The notes below the pieces were generated by a model. The model ran no database searches, was not told where the DNA came from, and worked only from the letters and a program-made list of their open reading frames with translations. This document shows, piece by piece, positions 28,111 to 37,713 of a stretch of DNA of 64,000 bases. Numbering within the stretch: position 1 is the first letter of the stretch; each line of letters starts with the position of its first letter. The stretch comes from Funiculus sociatus GB2-C1 (GTDB lineage: Bacteria > Cyanobacteriota > Cyanobacteriia > Cyanobacteriales > FACHB-T130). Location: positions 1 to 64,000 of the forward strand of contig NZ_JAMPKJ010000023.1 of NCBI RefSeq assembly GCF_039962115.1, written 5' to 3'. The translations under genes and the position numbers were made by a program.

Positions 28111-29442
28111 ATGAACGACCAGGCATCGGAGTTATTAGAAAAAATTCGTCAGCAATTTGACTTTGGCCCCTATCCCAGAATTGCGGTAGACAAATCTCCT
28201 AAAGATGACGCTAACTTGCTCTTTATTCATAATTTAGTAACACCTTACTATTTAAGAAACCAAAAAATTATAGATACTGAAGGAAAATTAATTTTAGATG
28301 CAGGTTGTGGCACTGGCTATAAATCCCTAACTTTAGCAGAAGCAAATCCAGGCGCAAAAATAGTTGGTATTGATATATCAGAAGAGTCAGTAAAGCTAGC
28401 ACGCCAACGCCTAAAACATCATGGAATAGAAAATGCGGAGTTTCACGTTCTCTCCATTTATGACTTACCAAACCTAGGGCTTGAATTTGATTACATCAAT
28501 TGCGATGAACTTCTTTATTTATTTCCCGATATATCTGTAGGCTTAGCAGCTATGAAGTCTGTCCTAAAGCCAAAGGGAATCATTCGCAGCAATCTGCACA
28601 GTTTACTACAAAGATTGAACCTGTTTCGTGCTCAAGAACTTTTCAAAATGATGGGTCTAATGGATAGTAACCCAGAGGACATGGAGATCGAAATTGCATT
28701 AGAAACCATGAAGGCTTTAAAGGACGGTGTTTATCTTAAAGCTCAGATTTGGAATTCTAACTATGAAGGACAAGATGGGAAAGAGACAGTTTTGATGAAC
28801 TATCTATTCCAAGGTGATAAAGGTTACACTGTACCCGATTTGTTCACGGCATTGAGGGCGAGCGATTTAGAATTTATCAACATGGTGTATTGGCGGTATT
28901 GGGACTTAATAGATTTATTCAAAGACCCAGATAACTTGCCTGCCTTTTGGGGTATGAGTTTACCAGAACTTTCTATGGAAGAACGGTTACATCTGTATGA
29001 ACTCCTACACCCAGTTCATCGGTTGTTAGACTTCTGGTGCGCTCATCCTGGTGAGGCAGACTCCTTCACACCAGTTGCTCGGTGGGAGTTATCTGACTGG
29101 CAAGCAGCGAAAGTACATCTACATCCTCAGCTAAGAACCCCTCAGGTAAAAGAAGAGCTGCTCAAGTGCCTAGCTGAACAAAAACCCTATGAAATTAGCC
29201 GTCATGTCAGCGTCCCAGTTCTGACTCCGGTGCAGATAGAAAGCAGTGTGGCAACTTGCCTGCTACCCCTGTGGGAAGGGTCAAAGCCTTTCATGTCCTT
29301 AGTGGAACGCTGGTTCAAGGTTAGACCGCTAAACCCTGTAACCTTGGAACCCGTGACAGAAATGGAAGCTTTAGACCAAGTAAAACAACTTTTAAGCAAG
29401 CTAGAAGTATTTCTATATGTGCTTTTAGAGCGCTCGGCTTGA
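28111..29442 (+). CDS. SAM-dependent class I methyltransferase beside pilin gene
   Basis: The 443-residue protein begins at ATG 28111, set by AGGAG 14 bases upstream. The same frame is open to 27967, but that extension is unlikely. The methyltransferase domain (about 55-200) has motif I LDAGCGTGYKSL, VGIDISEESV as the acidic loop, and a post-motif NCDELLYLFPD. The C-terminal 240 residues are helical and may bind the substrate. The opening QQFDFGPYPRI is a motif I associate with cyanobacterial methyltransferases near cell-surface loci. The type IV pilin gene follows 120 bp downstream on the same strand, then a GT41 enzyme. The substrate is unknown; modification of the pilin or of its glycan is a reasonable inference. 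Confidence 0.82.
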   Translation: MNDQASELLEKIRQQFDFGPYPRIAVDKSPKDDANLLFIHNLVTPYYLRNQKIIDTEGKLILDAGCGTGYKSLTLAEANPGAKIVGIDISEESVKLARQRLKHHGIENAEFHVLSIYDLPNLGLEFDYINCDELLYLFPDISVGLAAMKSVLKPKGIIRSNLHSLLQRLNLFRAQELFKMMGLMDSNPEDMEIEIALETMKALKDGVYLKAQIWNSNYEGQDGKETVLMNYLFQGDKGYTVPDLFTALRASDLEFINMVYWRYWDLIDLFKDPDNLPAFWGMSLPELSMEERLHLYELLHPVHRLLDFWCAHPGEADSFTPVARWELSDWQAAKVHLHPQLRTPQVKEELLKCLAEQKPYEISRHVSVPVLTPVQIESSVATCLLPLWEGSKPFMSLVERWFKVRPLNPVTLEPVTEMEALDQVKQLLSKLEVFLYVLLERSA

Positions 29443-29562
29443 AACCTCTGCATGGCTGAAAAAATTTTTTTGGCAAAGATGATATGAAATTGAGCGGAAG
29501 TGGGTAAGTTAACTCCAGCAGATACAAGTCAAGCATTCCCCACCTCAAGGAGACATTTACTC

Positions 29563-30147
29563 ATGAAGACCGAACTGAAAGCCAAGTTCCTGCAACACCT
29601 GAACCAGAAAAAGCAGGAGGAAGGTTTTACCCTAATTGAACTATTGGTTGTTATCATTATCATCGGTATTCTGGCTGCTATTGCTCTGCCTTCCTTCCTC
29701 AACCAGGCAAACAAAGCGCGGGAATCTGAAGCCAAGTCAATTGTAGGTTCAATGAACCGAGCTCAACAAGCCTTTTATTTGGAAAATCAAGATTTTGTAG
29801 GACAAGCCGACTTCACTCGCTTAGGTCTTGGCATTGCCAAAACAACTAGCAATTACAGCTATGTTATTGACGGTGGCGCTGCTACTAATGATACTGCTGT
29901 GACGAACCAAGCCCAGCCAGTGAAAGGCAACCAAGCTCCGGTAAGAGCTTATATTGGTGGTGTGGCTGTTGGAACGCAAGGTGTTGGTGGTGAAGCAACC
30001 ACTTTGGCATCACTGTGTCAAGCTGTCGATCCTCCTATCAAATCCGGTGCTGCTGTAAATGGTGCCCAAAAACCAGGATTTAGTGCCAATGCTGTACCAG
30101 ACTGCAAAGCTGGCACAACTGGTGGTAAATATGACGCGATCAAGTAG
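29563..30147 (+). CDS. pilA: Type IV major pilin-like protein PilA
   Basis: The 194-residue prepilin starts at ATG 29563, chosen because AAGGAGA lies ten bases upstream. The leader of 21 residues ends with Gly, and cleavage before Phe22 by PilD gives FTLIELLVVIIIIGILAAIA with Glu5 of the mature protein (Glu26) in place. The C-terminal half is rich in Ala, Gly and Gln, with one cysteine pair (SLCQAV and VPDCKAG) likely closing a disulfide loop. Type IV pili drive twitching motility, DNA uptake and adhesion. The gene is flanked by a methyltransferase and a GT41 glycosyltransferase gene. A terminator hairpin follows. Confidence 0.94.
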   Translation: MKTELKAKFLQHLNQKKQEEGFTLIELLVVIIIIGILAAIALPSFLNQANKARESEAKSIVGSMNRAQQAFYLENQDFVGQADFTRLGLGIAKTTSNYSYVIDGGAATNDTAVTNQAQPVKGNQAPVRAYIGGVAVGTQGVGGEATTLASLCQAVDPPIKSGAAVNGAQKPGFSANAVPDCKAGTTGGKYDAIK

Positions 30148-30205
30148 GAAAAAGTCTCGGCTAGCTGAGGTAATTTTGCTAGAGTAGTGTTAAAAACTTT
30201 ACCAA

Positions 30206-30236
30206 AGTGGGTAGAAGCATCTACTCACTTTCTTCC
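30206..30236 (+). terminator. Terminator after pilA
   Basis: Stem AGTGGGTAGA/TCTACTCACT (10 bp with one G-T pair), loop AGCA, followed by TTCTTCC. It lies 58 bp after the pilin stop. Confidence 0.65.
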
Positions 30237-30311
30237 ATTGAATTAGAAAAACATCTTGCATTAGCAGTATTTGGCCGGTAAGGCAGATTTTATTAAGAAA
30301 GGGAACGGTCT

Positions 30312-32564
30312 ATGAATGCTGATGGTGCTTTTATGGATTTAATTAATTGGGAAACCCAAGCCTATCAATATCTCATTCAAGGAGACTATAGCAAAGCTGC
30401 AAATTTATACGAACAGGCAATTGAAGCTCAACCTTGTGTTAAATCCAACTACTGGTATTTAGGATTACTGTTGCTACTACAGGCGCAAGAGGTAGAAGCA
30501 CAGACAACTTGGTGGTTAGGAATGGCAGACGGGGAACCGGAAGAAATCGAACAGTGGACAACCGAAATAGGACAGATTTTGCGAACAGAAGCCGAGCGGC
30601 GCGAGTTACTAGGTGACTATAACGTTGCTTGGGTAATTCGTCAATATCTGCGGGAAATCAGCCTTGATGCTATTAATAAAGATGCTATTAATAATTTGTT
30701 AATGATTATTGATTTAGCAATTAAGTTGGAGAAGTTTACTGGAGAAGAGATAACTCAACTAGAAATCATTCAAATTCTTCAGTCAGAGCAAGAGGTAGCA
30801 CTTAATCAAGACTTACTGCTACAGGTAATAAAAAATATTTTAAACACTACGCCTCTAGAGCCATCGGTGCCAGAATTTGTTGAAGCTTGCCTACCTTATG
30901 TTACCAATGCTGAAACTTTCATCGATTTATTGATGGCTTTTGCGCGTAACCTAGGATATTTTGAAGGGCATCTAGACCTAGCAATACGCTTTGCGGAACT
31001 ATCCCTATGTCTAGATGCTAATAATATAGAAACGCTACGACATCTAGCCTGTTTTTATCAAAATTCTCGGAAATACGAACAGGGTATAGAAACTGCAAAA
31101 CAATGCTATCTTTTAGCACAGAAGCTGACGGATAAAATTTCTGCTAATCACATGGTTATACGAGGATTGATGAGTGCCGGTGGTTATTGGGAAAAAGCAC
31201 TTTCTGCGTTCCAACACCAGCTATCATTGTTGTCATCATTGAGTGAGAAAGAGTACATTGTTATTGATCGCAACTCTACCCTTCGGCTATTTACAGCCAC
31301 CTTTTTTCAACCTTATTTTAGAGATAGTTTAAAAAGCAATCGATTAATTCAAAACCGAGTAGCTCACATCTGTCAATCTGTCATTCAAATTTATGCTAAG
31401 GAACAAGTAGAAAGATATAGTAAAAGACCACTTCCCAAACAGAAAGGAGGGGCTTCTAGAGAAGTCCTCAAAATTGGCTATATATCTTCTTGCCTAAGAA
31501 CACATTCTGTTGGCTGGCTGGCTAGATGGTTGTTTAAGTATCACGCTCACAGCAAGTTTCAAGTCCATGCCTATTTTGTAAGCTACCCTTCTCAAACATG
31601 CGACATACTCCAAGAATGGTATGCCGAACAAGCGGATATAGCGCATAAAATGTCAGGTTATAGCTATGATATTGCTGAACAGATTTATCAGGATGAAATT
31701 GATATTTTAATTGATATTGATAGCATCACTTTAGATACTACGTGTGAGGTGATGGCGCTAAAACCTGCCCCTGTTCAAGTTACCTGGTTGGGTTGGGATG
31801 CTTCAGGGATACCTGCGATTGATTACTTTATTGCCGATCCCTATGTTCTACCAGAATCAGCGGAGGATTACTACACAGAAAAAATCTGGCGCTTGCCCCA
31901 AACGTATGTAGCAGTAGATGGTTTTGAAGTGGGCGTACCAACTTTACGTCGAGATAATCTGGATATTCCTAGTGATGCAGTGGTGTATCTCACTGCCCAG
32001 AAGGGATACAAGCGGCATCCTCATACCACGCGGCTGCAAATGAAGATTATTAAAGAAGTGCCGAATAGTTACTTCTTAATTAAAGGTTTAGCTAATCAAG
32101 AATCAATAAAAAATTTTGTAACTCAGATTGCACAAGAGGAAGGTATGGATTGTTCACGCCTGCGATTCCTTGAGGAGGTTTCATCAGAAGCAGTTCACCG
32201 TGCCAACTTGGGTATTGCTGATGTGGTACTGGATACTTATCCTTACAACGGTGCCACTACTACTCTAGAAACCCTCTGGATGTGCATTCCCTTAGTAACG
32301 CGAGTTGGAGAGCAATTCTCTGCTCGTAACAGCTACGGCATGATGATGAATGCAGGTGTGACAGAAGGTATCGCCTGGACTGATGAAGAATATGTCGAGT
32401 GGGGCGTTCGCTTAGGGAAAGATGCAGCCCTGCGGCAAAAAATTTCCTGGCAATTGCGGCAATCAAGACAAACGGCTCCTCTTTGGAACGCTAAACAGTT
32501 TACGAAGGAGATGGAAAAAGCTTACCAACAAATGTGGACAAATTATCTTGAAAACAATTGCTAA
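30312..32564 (+). CDS. TPR protein with GT41 O-GlcNAc transferase-like domain
   Basis: The 750-residue protein has TPR-like helices over about residues 1-330 (for example DYSKAANLYEQAIEAQP and YEQGIETAKQCYLLA). A C-terminal GT41 catalytic region (about 385-745) follows, as in SPINDLY/OGT. Landmarks are KIGYISSCLRTHSVGWLARWL, with a His at the position of the OGT catalytic-site His, PAPVQVTWLGWDASG, the nucleotide-binding LTAQKGYKRHPHTTRLQM, and DTYPYNGATTTLETLWMCIPLVT. Such cytoplasmic enzymes add GlcNAc or another sugar to Ser/Thr of proteins. It sits 164 bp after pilA and beside FkbM methyltransferases; a role in glycosylating the pilin or a surface protein is inferred. ATG at 30333 is an alternative start. 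Confidence 0.88.
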   Translation: MNADGAFMDLINWETQAYQYLIQGDYSKAANLYEQAIEAQPCVKSNYWYLGLLLLLQAQEVEAQTTWWLGMADGEPEEIEQWTTEIGQILRTEAERRELLGDYNVAWVIRQYLREISLDAINKDAINNLLMIIDLAIKLEKFTGEEITQLEIIQILQSEQEVALNQDLLLQVIKNILNTTPLEPSVPEFVEACLPYVTNAETFIDLLMAFARNLGYFEGHLDLAIRFAELSLCLDANNIETLRHLACFYQNSRKYEQGIETAKQCYLLAQKLTDKISANHMVIRGLMSAGGYWEKALSAFQHQLSLLSSLSEKEYIVIDRNSTLRLFTATFFQPYFRDSLKSNRLIQNRVAHICQSVIQIYAKEQVERYSKRPLPKQKGGASREVLKIGYISSCLRTHSVGWLARWLFKYHAHSKFQVHAYFVSYPSQTCDILQEWYAEQADIAHKMSGYSYDIAEQIYQDEIDILIDIDSITLDTTCEVMALKPAPVQVTWLGWDASGIPAIDYFIADPYVLPESAEDYYTEKIWRLPQTYVAVDGFEVGVPTLRRDNLDIPSDAVVYLTAQKGYKRHPHTTRLQMKIIKEVPNSYFLIKGLANQESIKNFVTQIAQEEGMDCSRLRFLEEVSSEAVHRANLGIADVVLDTYPYNGATTTLETLWMCIPLVTRVGEQFSARNSYGMMMNAGVTEGIAWTDEEYVEWGVRLGKDAALRQKISWQLRQSRQTAPLWNAKQFTKEMEKAYQQMWTNYLENNC

Positions 32565-32574
32565 CAGTTGGTTT

Positions 32575-34281
32575 TCAGTGATACTTCTGTTTCATAGGAA
32601 TATCTTCAAGCAAAAGTTGATTGTTCAAATGTTGTTTTGATGCTATAAATACAGACCGGGTGAAAGCTCTGGTCGATGGAGGAGAAGTCCAATCTATAGG
32701 AAACTCTTCATGGTTTGGTTGAGTAACTGGCATATAAACAAAATCAAAATATCGCTTAAGCTGGTTATACACCCACTTTCTGGTAGGTCTGCAACCCTGA
32801 CCTGATACTGCCTGTGATGGACTTTCTGCCATCTCTGTACAAGGATTGATAGATTCTTCATCACCAAATGAGACGCAGGTTTCCAGTAAAAGCATTTTTC
32901 GGCAACAACGAGACATAAACTCTATAGCCTCAGTTGGGTTTTGTAGATGGTATAGCAACCCATAGCAGTAAACTATGTCGAACAATTCATTAAATGAAGG
33001 ATCTGGATTGTCTAAATCCAAATGCCTTACCTGTATATTAGGGTATCGGGAGCTAAGTATTTCTAGATTCTCTTGTCTTGCTTCGGTGCTAACGACTTGA
33101 CATCCACGATCTAAAAAGAAGCTTGTATGATCGCCAATACCAGCCCTTACTTCTAATACGCTAGTACCAGCTATATCCAAGCCTAAACTAGCTAGATGTT
33201 CTAATCTTCTCTGATTGTGTCGCTGATAGTGATCGGAATGAAACACGCCGACTGGAGAAATAGACTTCTGTGGTTGAGAAATTGCATTTACTTGTAATGA
33301 ATCTAGGTCGTAACTACTAACGTAATCCCGGATACTAGCAACAATAGGTAGGGAAGCTAATCCTTGTTGTACTAGATCGGGAAATTGAACTAGACTTTCA
33401 ACGATGTTATCAGCAAAGTTATACTTTTTGTCATTACCATATTGCAGGGTCAAATGCTCTAATAACTCCAGAGCATAATCTGGAAAATTCATTATGTCGG
33501 CAATGCAAGCTAACTTCAGAACTTGCTCTGGTGTCTTTAATGGAGTACTGATATCCTCCCGAATTAAATCGCGGAAGTAAAAACCATCTGCCCAGAGTAA
33601 TTGTCCAGCACGAACTGTTGACTGAATTGGCGAGCGCGCACGAACACGGTATGAAGTAGCTAAGTCAAATAATGTAAAGCCTTTGTCGCGGAGATAGGTA
33701 TCTACATCTGCAAACAAAGGCTGTTTAGCGTATAAATGAGAAAATTCAGCTTCAATTTGAATAGCCAGAATACTACGTTTTAATATCTCAGAAGCTCCTT
33801 CTAAAACTTGCAGATCCGCACCCTGAACATCAACCTGGAGAAAATCAATTTCATTTATGCCTTCCGCTTGACAAAACGCATCTAAAGTTGTTGTTTCAAT
33901 TTCAACAGTAAAATCTAAATTTACTAACTCTGGAAGCCCACCAAACCGAGCCAAGTAAGGTTCATTCGGTGGATATAACGAACTACACATAGGATGTTTT
34001 GTTACATACAGTGTAGACTCTCCTACAGAATTTCCCAGTGCTAAGGGAATGTGTTTTTCTGTCCAATTTATTTGTCTAGCTTCGAGTTCAGCATTGGCTT
34101 CATCACAAGCATCTGCATCTGCATCAAATCCGAATATAGTGAGCCGAGGTGCAAAGATATTCCAGCCAAGGCTGGTGTAGTCATCGTGGCTTCCTAATTT
34201 ACGAGAACCCACATTACATATAGTTATGTGGATCTGATCCAAGTGACCACTTTTCTTTAAGCTGGAAAGAAAAACTGACAT
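32575..34281 (-). CDS. Double methyltransferase: FkbM domain plus class I domain
   Basis: The 568-residue protein has two methyltransferase domains. The first (about 1-215) is FkbM type, with TTTLDAFCQAEG and the diagnostic DFLQVDVQGADLQVLEGA. The second (about 350-500) is a class I fold with motif I VLEVRAGIGDHTSFF and FDIVYCYGLLYHLQNP, as in small-molecule and sugar methyltransferases. Motif I has Arg where Gly is usual (VLEVGAG), so cofactor binding by domain two may be altered. Fusions of this kind occur in polysaccharide and glycan clusters, where each domain methylates a sugar hydroxyl. The gene is convergent with the GT41 gene, 10 bp between stops. Confidence 0.85.
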   Translation of the reverse strand: MSVFLSSLKKSGHLDQIHITICNVGSRKLGSHDDYTSLGWNIFAPRLTIFGFDADADACDEANAELEARQINWTEKHIPLALGNSVGESTLYVTKHPMCSSLYPPNEPYLARFGGLPELVNLDFTVEIETTTLDAFCQAEGINEIDFLQVDVQGADLQVLEGASEILKRSILAIQIEAEFSHLYAKQPLFADVDTYLRDKGFTLFDLATSYRVRARSPIQSTVRAGQLLWADGFYFRDLIREDISTPLKTPEQVLKLACIADIMNFPDYALELLEHLTLQYGNDKKYNFADNIVESLVQFPDLVQQGLASLPIVASIRDYVSSYDLDSLQVNAISQPQKSISPVGVFHSDHYQRHNQRRLEHLASLGLDIAGTSVLEVRAGIGDHTSFFLDRGCQVVSTEARQENLEILSSRYPNIQVRHLDLDNPDPSFNELFDIVYCYGLLYHLQNPTEAIEFMSRCCRKMLLLETCVSFGDEESINPCTEMAESPSQAVSGQGCRPTRKWVYNQLKRYFDFVYMPVTQPNHEEFPIDWTSPPSTRAFTRSVFIASKQHLNNQLLLEDIPMKQKYH

Positions 34282-34331
34282 TTTATACTCCTGGCTTTTG
34301 ATGTTTTAAGAATTAATTGACAGCTGAGCTT

Positions 34332-35921
34332 TTATAATTGTTGGGTATGTAAAGCAATTATATTCAATCTACCTTGCAAATCTTCAGCAGAATTCACCGG
34401 AATAAGTTGCTGTAAGTAAGGCTGATATCGAAACAGTTGATAGCCTCTAAATGTCAGAAATTCAGCAACAGCTAGATTACTGCCTTTATTACCTGCAATA
34501 TTTTCGTAAAGGATAGCAGGGGCAAATTCATTTAAGATTCTGCTACTGCCCTCTAAAACTTGCATCTCATGCCCTTCGGCATCAATTTTTAAGAAATTAA
34601 CCTGATTAACATTTTCTCGCTCAATTAGACTGTCAAGAGAAAAGCAGTCAACTTCCTCAAAAGCATCAGGCTGGGTTGATCCTTCTGCATCAATAGCAAC
34701 TAATTCGTTGAGTTCACTAGCTGCTTGTAAGGAAAGTCGGGCTGTACCATTGCGATCGCTTGCTGCTCCTGCACATACTTTAACCCAGCTTAACTCATTA
34801 ATTTTACAGGTTTCTTGTAAACAACGAACGCAACCTGAAAAAGGTTCAACGGCTAGTACGCAACCTTCCGATCCCACTTTTAGAGCAGCACTGAAAGTGT
34901 AAACTCCTACATTCGCTCCCACATCGATAACCGTCATACCGGGTTTTATCCAGTTTCGCCAAAACTCCATTTCTTGCTCAAACCAGTCTCCTTCAGCAAT
35001 GAGTACGCTGGTTACAATACTGCGTAAACTTGGTTCAACTGCTAGTATTATGTTATTTTCAAAAGGCACATAAGTTAATAAGCTATCTGCCTCTAATTTA
35101 GTCCATTGCAACTCTGGAGAAGCGGGATTTTGACGGCTGAGATCGCGCCCAATACCCAGCCAAAAACTTGCAATCTCTATCTCACCCATATTTCGATAAG
35201 CTAAATATAGAGCTTGCACGATATTTGCCGAATCTGGTGCTATTTCTCTAGCGCGCTGCAAATGTAAAATTCCTTCCCATTGATTGTTCATCAAGCTAGA
35301 TATCCCTAGCTTTAAATTAAGGGAAGTGGAATTGGACGACAGATGAGCAGCTAAATGTAGAAATCGAAGTCCTGTGACGTTGTAAAAAACGAGACTTGAA
35401 CGACACATAACTTCACTTAACAATATCAGCAATTGCTTGTAGCCATCCTCAGTTTGCAGAATTTGAGCAAGTTTGCCATAATGACTATCTATTAAGCTTG
35501 TTGAAGTAGGAGGCAGATATACTATACCTAGGGCAATTAGTTTATCATTGATATAAGCAGGATGGAGGTTGGTGATAAAGGTAGAAAATGCTATTTGCAT
35601 TGCTAGGTCAATCTCTCCAATTATGGCGAGAACTAGAGCAAGATGAGCAGCACAGAGTGGATTACCTAACTCGACTCCGGTATTTAATGCCTGTAGTGCC
35701 ATTTCAACATAAAGCGCCCGAAAAGATGAATCCTCGGACTGTTCTGCCTCAATCAGTGCCACTACTGCAAAGTTGTTCAAATCAAGGGCAGATGTAGGGT
35801 TATCCCAAGAAGTAGCTTCAAGAATTGTGGTTACACGAGACGAAGCATCTGAATCAAGAGCAACCCCAGCCTTTTCAAGATATTTCCAATAGGAATCAGC
35901 AGAAGCAAAATTAGTTTCCAT
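34332..35921 (-). CDS. TPR-containing FkbM methyltransferase
   Basis: The 529-residue protein has an N-terminal helical, TPR-like half (about 40-275, including WEGILHLQRAREIAPDSANIVQALY) and a C-terminal FkbM methyltransferase domain (about 310-500). The latter has motif I TVIDVGANVGVYTFSAA, AVEPFSGCVRCL, CFSLDSLIERENV and NFLKIDAEGHEMQVLEGS. FkbM enzymes O-methylate sugars and related compounds. The TPR half resembles the helical half of the GT41 protein nearby, suggesting that both dock on the same partner or substrate. It is 50 bp upstream of the double methyltransferase gene and in the same orientation, so the two probably form an operon. Confidence 0.87.
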   Translation of the reverse strand: METNFASADSYWKYLEKAGVALDSDASSRVTTILEATSWDNPTSALDLNNFAVVALIEAEQSEDSSFRALYVEMALQALNTGVELGNPLCAAHLALVLAIIGEIDLAMQIAFSTFITNLHPAYINDKLIALGIVYLPPTSTSLIDSHYGKLAQILQTEDGYKQLLILLSEVMCRSSLVFYNVTGLRFLHLAAHLSSNSTSLNLKLGISSLMNNQWEGILHLQRAREIAPDSANIVQALYLAYRNMGEIEIASFWLGIGRDLSRQNPASPELQWTKLEADSLLTYVPFENNIILAVEPSLRSIVTSVLIAEGDWFEQEMEFWRNWIKPGMTVIDVGANVGVYTFSAALKVGSEGCVLAVEPFSGCVRCLQETCKINELSWVKVCAGAASDRNGTARLSLQAASELNELVAIDAEGSTQPDAFEEVDCFSLDSLIERENVNQVNFLKIDAEGHEMQVLEGSSRILNEFAPAILYENIAGNKGSNLAVAEFLTFRGYQLFRYQPYLQQLIPVNSAEDLQGRLNIIALHTQQL

Positions 35922-36123
35922 AATCCAGAGAGTAAATTACGATACGATAAAAGACACACTTTTATAAGTTTTATCAAATAATACTATATTCACAACGATG
36001 TTTACAAGCGATCATTCATCGCCTAATTTTTATAAAAGTATAGGTTTAGCTACAAATGATATAGACTCAAAGATTGGAATAACAGTTACACTGTTGGCTG
36101 TTTGTAAGCATAGGACGATGTAA

Positions 36124-36921
36124 ATGCTCTATAAACTTCGACCCAATTCAAGTCAATGCATAAGTGCGTCCATAGTCACTATTGGGTGCACGCTGGCAAT
36201 TGGATTACTTCAAGTACCTCAATTGCAACAGCTCAGTATAGCAAAAACTGCTTCACCAGCAGCATTTAAAAAAGAATTACAAACAGAAAGATTACGTCTC
36301 AATCTGCTACAAAAAACTCCTTCTTTTGGTTTTGATAATATTGTGGCAGACTGGGTAATGCTTGGCTTTCTGTCTTATTTTGGTGATGATTCAGCACGAG
36401 GACAGACGGGGTATAGCCTCAGCCCAGAATATTTTGAAATAATTCTGGATAGAGATCCGCGTTTTTTAACATCGTATCTGTTTCTTTCTAACAGTATTTC
36501 TATGTATGCAGCGATGCCAGAAAAATCTGTTGCTTTGATGGAGAAAGGATTAAAGTCACTTTCTCCATCAGCCCCACCAAAGTCTTATTATGTCTGGCGT
36601 TATAAAGGGACTGATGAATTATTATTTTTAGGGGATGCCCAAGCTGCTAGGAAATCATTTGAAAAGGCAGCGGAGTGGGCGAGTGTTTATGCTGATCCAG
36701 ACAGCCAGAATGTAGCGGCTATTTCTCGCCAGACTGCCCAATTTTTAGCCCGCAATCCTAACAGCAGGTATGCTCAAGTGGGTGCTTGGTCAATGGTTTT
36801 ACAGAATGCGGTTGACGATCGCACGCGCAAGATTGCCATTAGTCGCATTGAGGCGCTGGGTGGCAAGATGGTGGTTACGCCGGAAGGAGAGGTGCGGGTT
36901 CAGCTACCGGAAAAAGATTAA
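36124..36921 (+). CDS. Membrane-anchored TPR-like protein conserved in cyanobacteria
   Basis: The 265-residue protein has one N-terminal membrane anchor (ASIVTIGCTLAIGLLQV), then LRLNLLQKTPSFGFDNIVADWVMLGFLSYFGDD, a block I recognise from hypothetical proteins widespread in cyanobacteria. Helical repeats follow (DPRFLTSYLFLSNSISMYAAMPEKSVALMEKGL and ARKSFEKAAEWASVY) that look like TPRs. The role is unknown; a periplasmic or thylakoid scaffold is possible. It is transcribed divergently from the FkbM gene with a 202-bp spacer that should hold both promoters. Confidence 0.78.
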   Translation: MLYKLRPNSSQCISASIVTIGCTLAIGLLQVPQLQQLSIAKTASPAAFKKELQTERLRLNLLQKTPSFGFDNIVADWVMLGFLSYFGDDSARGQTGYSLSPEYFEIILDRDPRFLTSYLFLSNSISMYAAMPEKSVALMEKGLKSLSPSAPPKSYYVWRYKGTDELLFLGDAQAARKSFEKAAEWASVYADPDSQNVAAISRQTAQFLARNPNSRYAQVGAWSMVLQNAVDDRTRKIAISRIEALGGKMVVTPEGEVRVQLPEKD

Positions 36922-37092
36922 GGGGATACGGCGCTTCAAAAATAAAACTGCCCTACAGCAAAACCACTGTAGAGCAAGAGGACAGTTAAACGCTTTCTTT
37001 AGTTTCCGGAAATTTCGCACCCAGCGACTTATCCTTTGTGACGGTATTTACAGTGTCCATTGTCGGCTGAATAGAGTCCGCGTGTTTGTTTG

Positions 37093-37515
37093 CTAAATCA
37101 GCTGGTTTAACAATACCCCTAGACTAAACCCGGTCATCGATACAATGGCGATAATCCAAAACGATTGCGTTCCACTGAAGCCAGCAGTCTGGAGGTCTAG
37201 TCTGGTTAATGCTCCTGCTGAGAGTAGAACAAGAATATGAGCAAAAAAACTAAACCATGTCATGATGAAAACTCCGGCTAAAGCACTTGCAATCACGCAG
37301 AGGAAAGCTCTGGTGTCGGAGTTCATCCACTGGGAGAAAAAGGCTCTCAGGAGTGTTAGCGGAGCGGTTAAAAGCAAAGCAATGAGTATGACTAAAGCTG
37401 TTTCAATCAGCCAAAAATTCCAAGAGAATTTAGAGGAAAACAACCAGCCGAATACGCTATATGTAACCAGAAGCAGTGCCAGAGTTGCCCAAGGCAATTT
37501 CTTCAGGAAAGACAT
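37093..37515 (-). CDS. Four-helix integral membrane protein, unknown
   Basis: The 140-residue protein has four membrane helices (about 9-27, 33-58, 70-96 and 115-138) joined by short loops. SQWMNSDTRAFLCVIASALAGVFIM is the most polar-containing stretch. I do not recognise a named family, though similar small membrane proteins are common in cyanobacteria. It faces the TPR-like gene tail to tail with a 171-bp spacer that shows no strong terminator. Confidence 0.72.
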   Translation of the reverse strand: MSFLKKLPWATLALLLVTYSVFGWLFSSKFSWNFWLIETALVILIALLLTAPLTLLRAFFSQWMNSDTRAFLCVIASALAGVFIMTWFSFFAHILVLLSAGALTRLDLQTAGFSGTQSFWIIAIVSMTGFSLGVLLNQLI

Positions 37516-37640
37516 TCATTAGTGGCGCTCATTTTAGCGACGGATTTGTTTAACACGATCATTACACTGAAATGGTAAACTTTCGGCATTTTTTTCAGAA
37601 TTTTTATAGGCTGGCGAGGACGCCTTGTGAGTTATTTTCT

Positions 37641-37658
37641 TCTGTGATTAGGATCACA
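37641..37658 (+). promoter_or_regulatory. Predicted CRP/SYCRP1 binding site
   Basis: The palindrome CTGTGATTAGGATCACAG contains the exact consensus TGTGA-N6-TCACA, flanked by a matching C and G. In Synechocystis, SYCRP1 binds this type of site and controls pilus and motility genes. The centre lies about 64 bp before the predicted start of the candidate small RNA at 37714, close to the class I spacing of CRP activation. The divergent gene at 37093-37515 starts 126 bp away and is the alternative target. Confidence 0.65.
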
Positions 37659-37713
37659 GGAAAGGATGATCGATATCGTCTTCAACAAGTTCCTGAATGG
37701 GCATACTAAGAGA

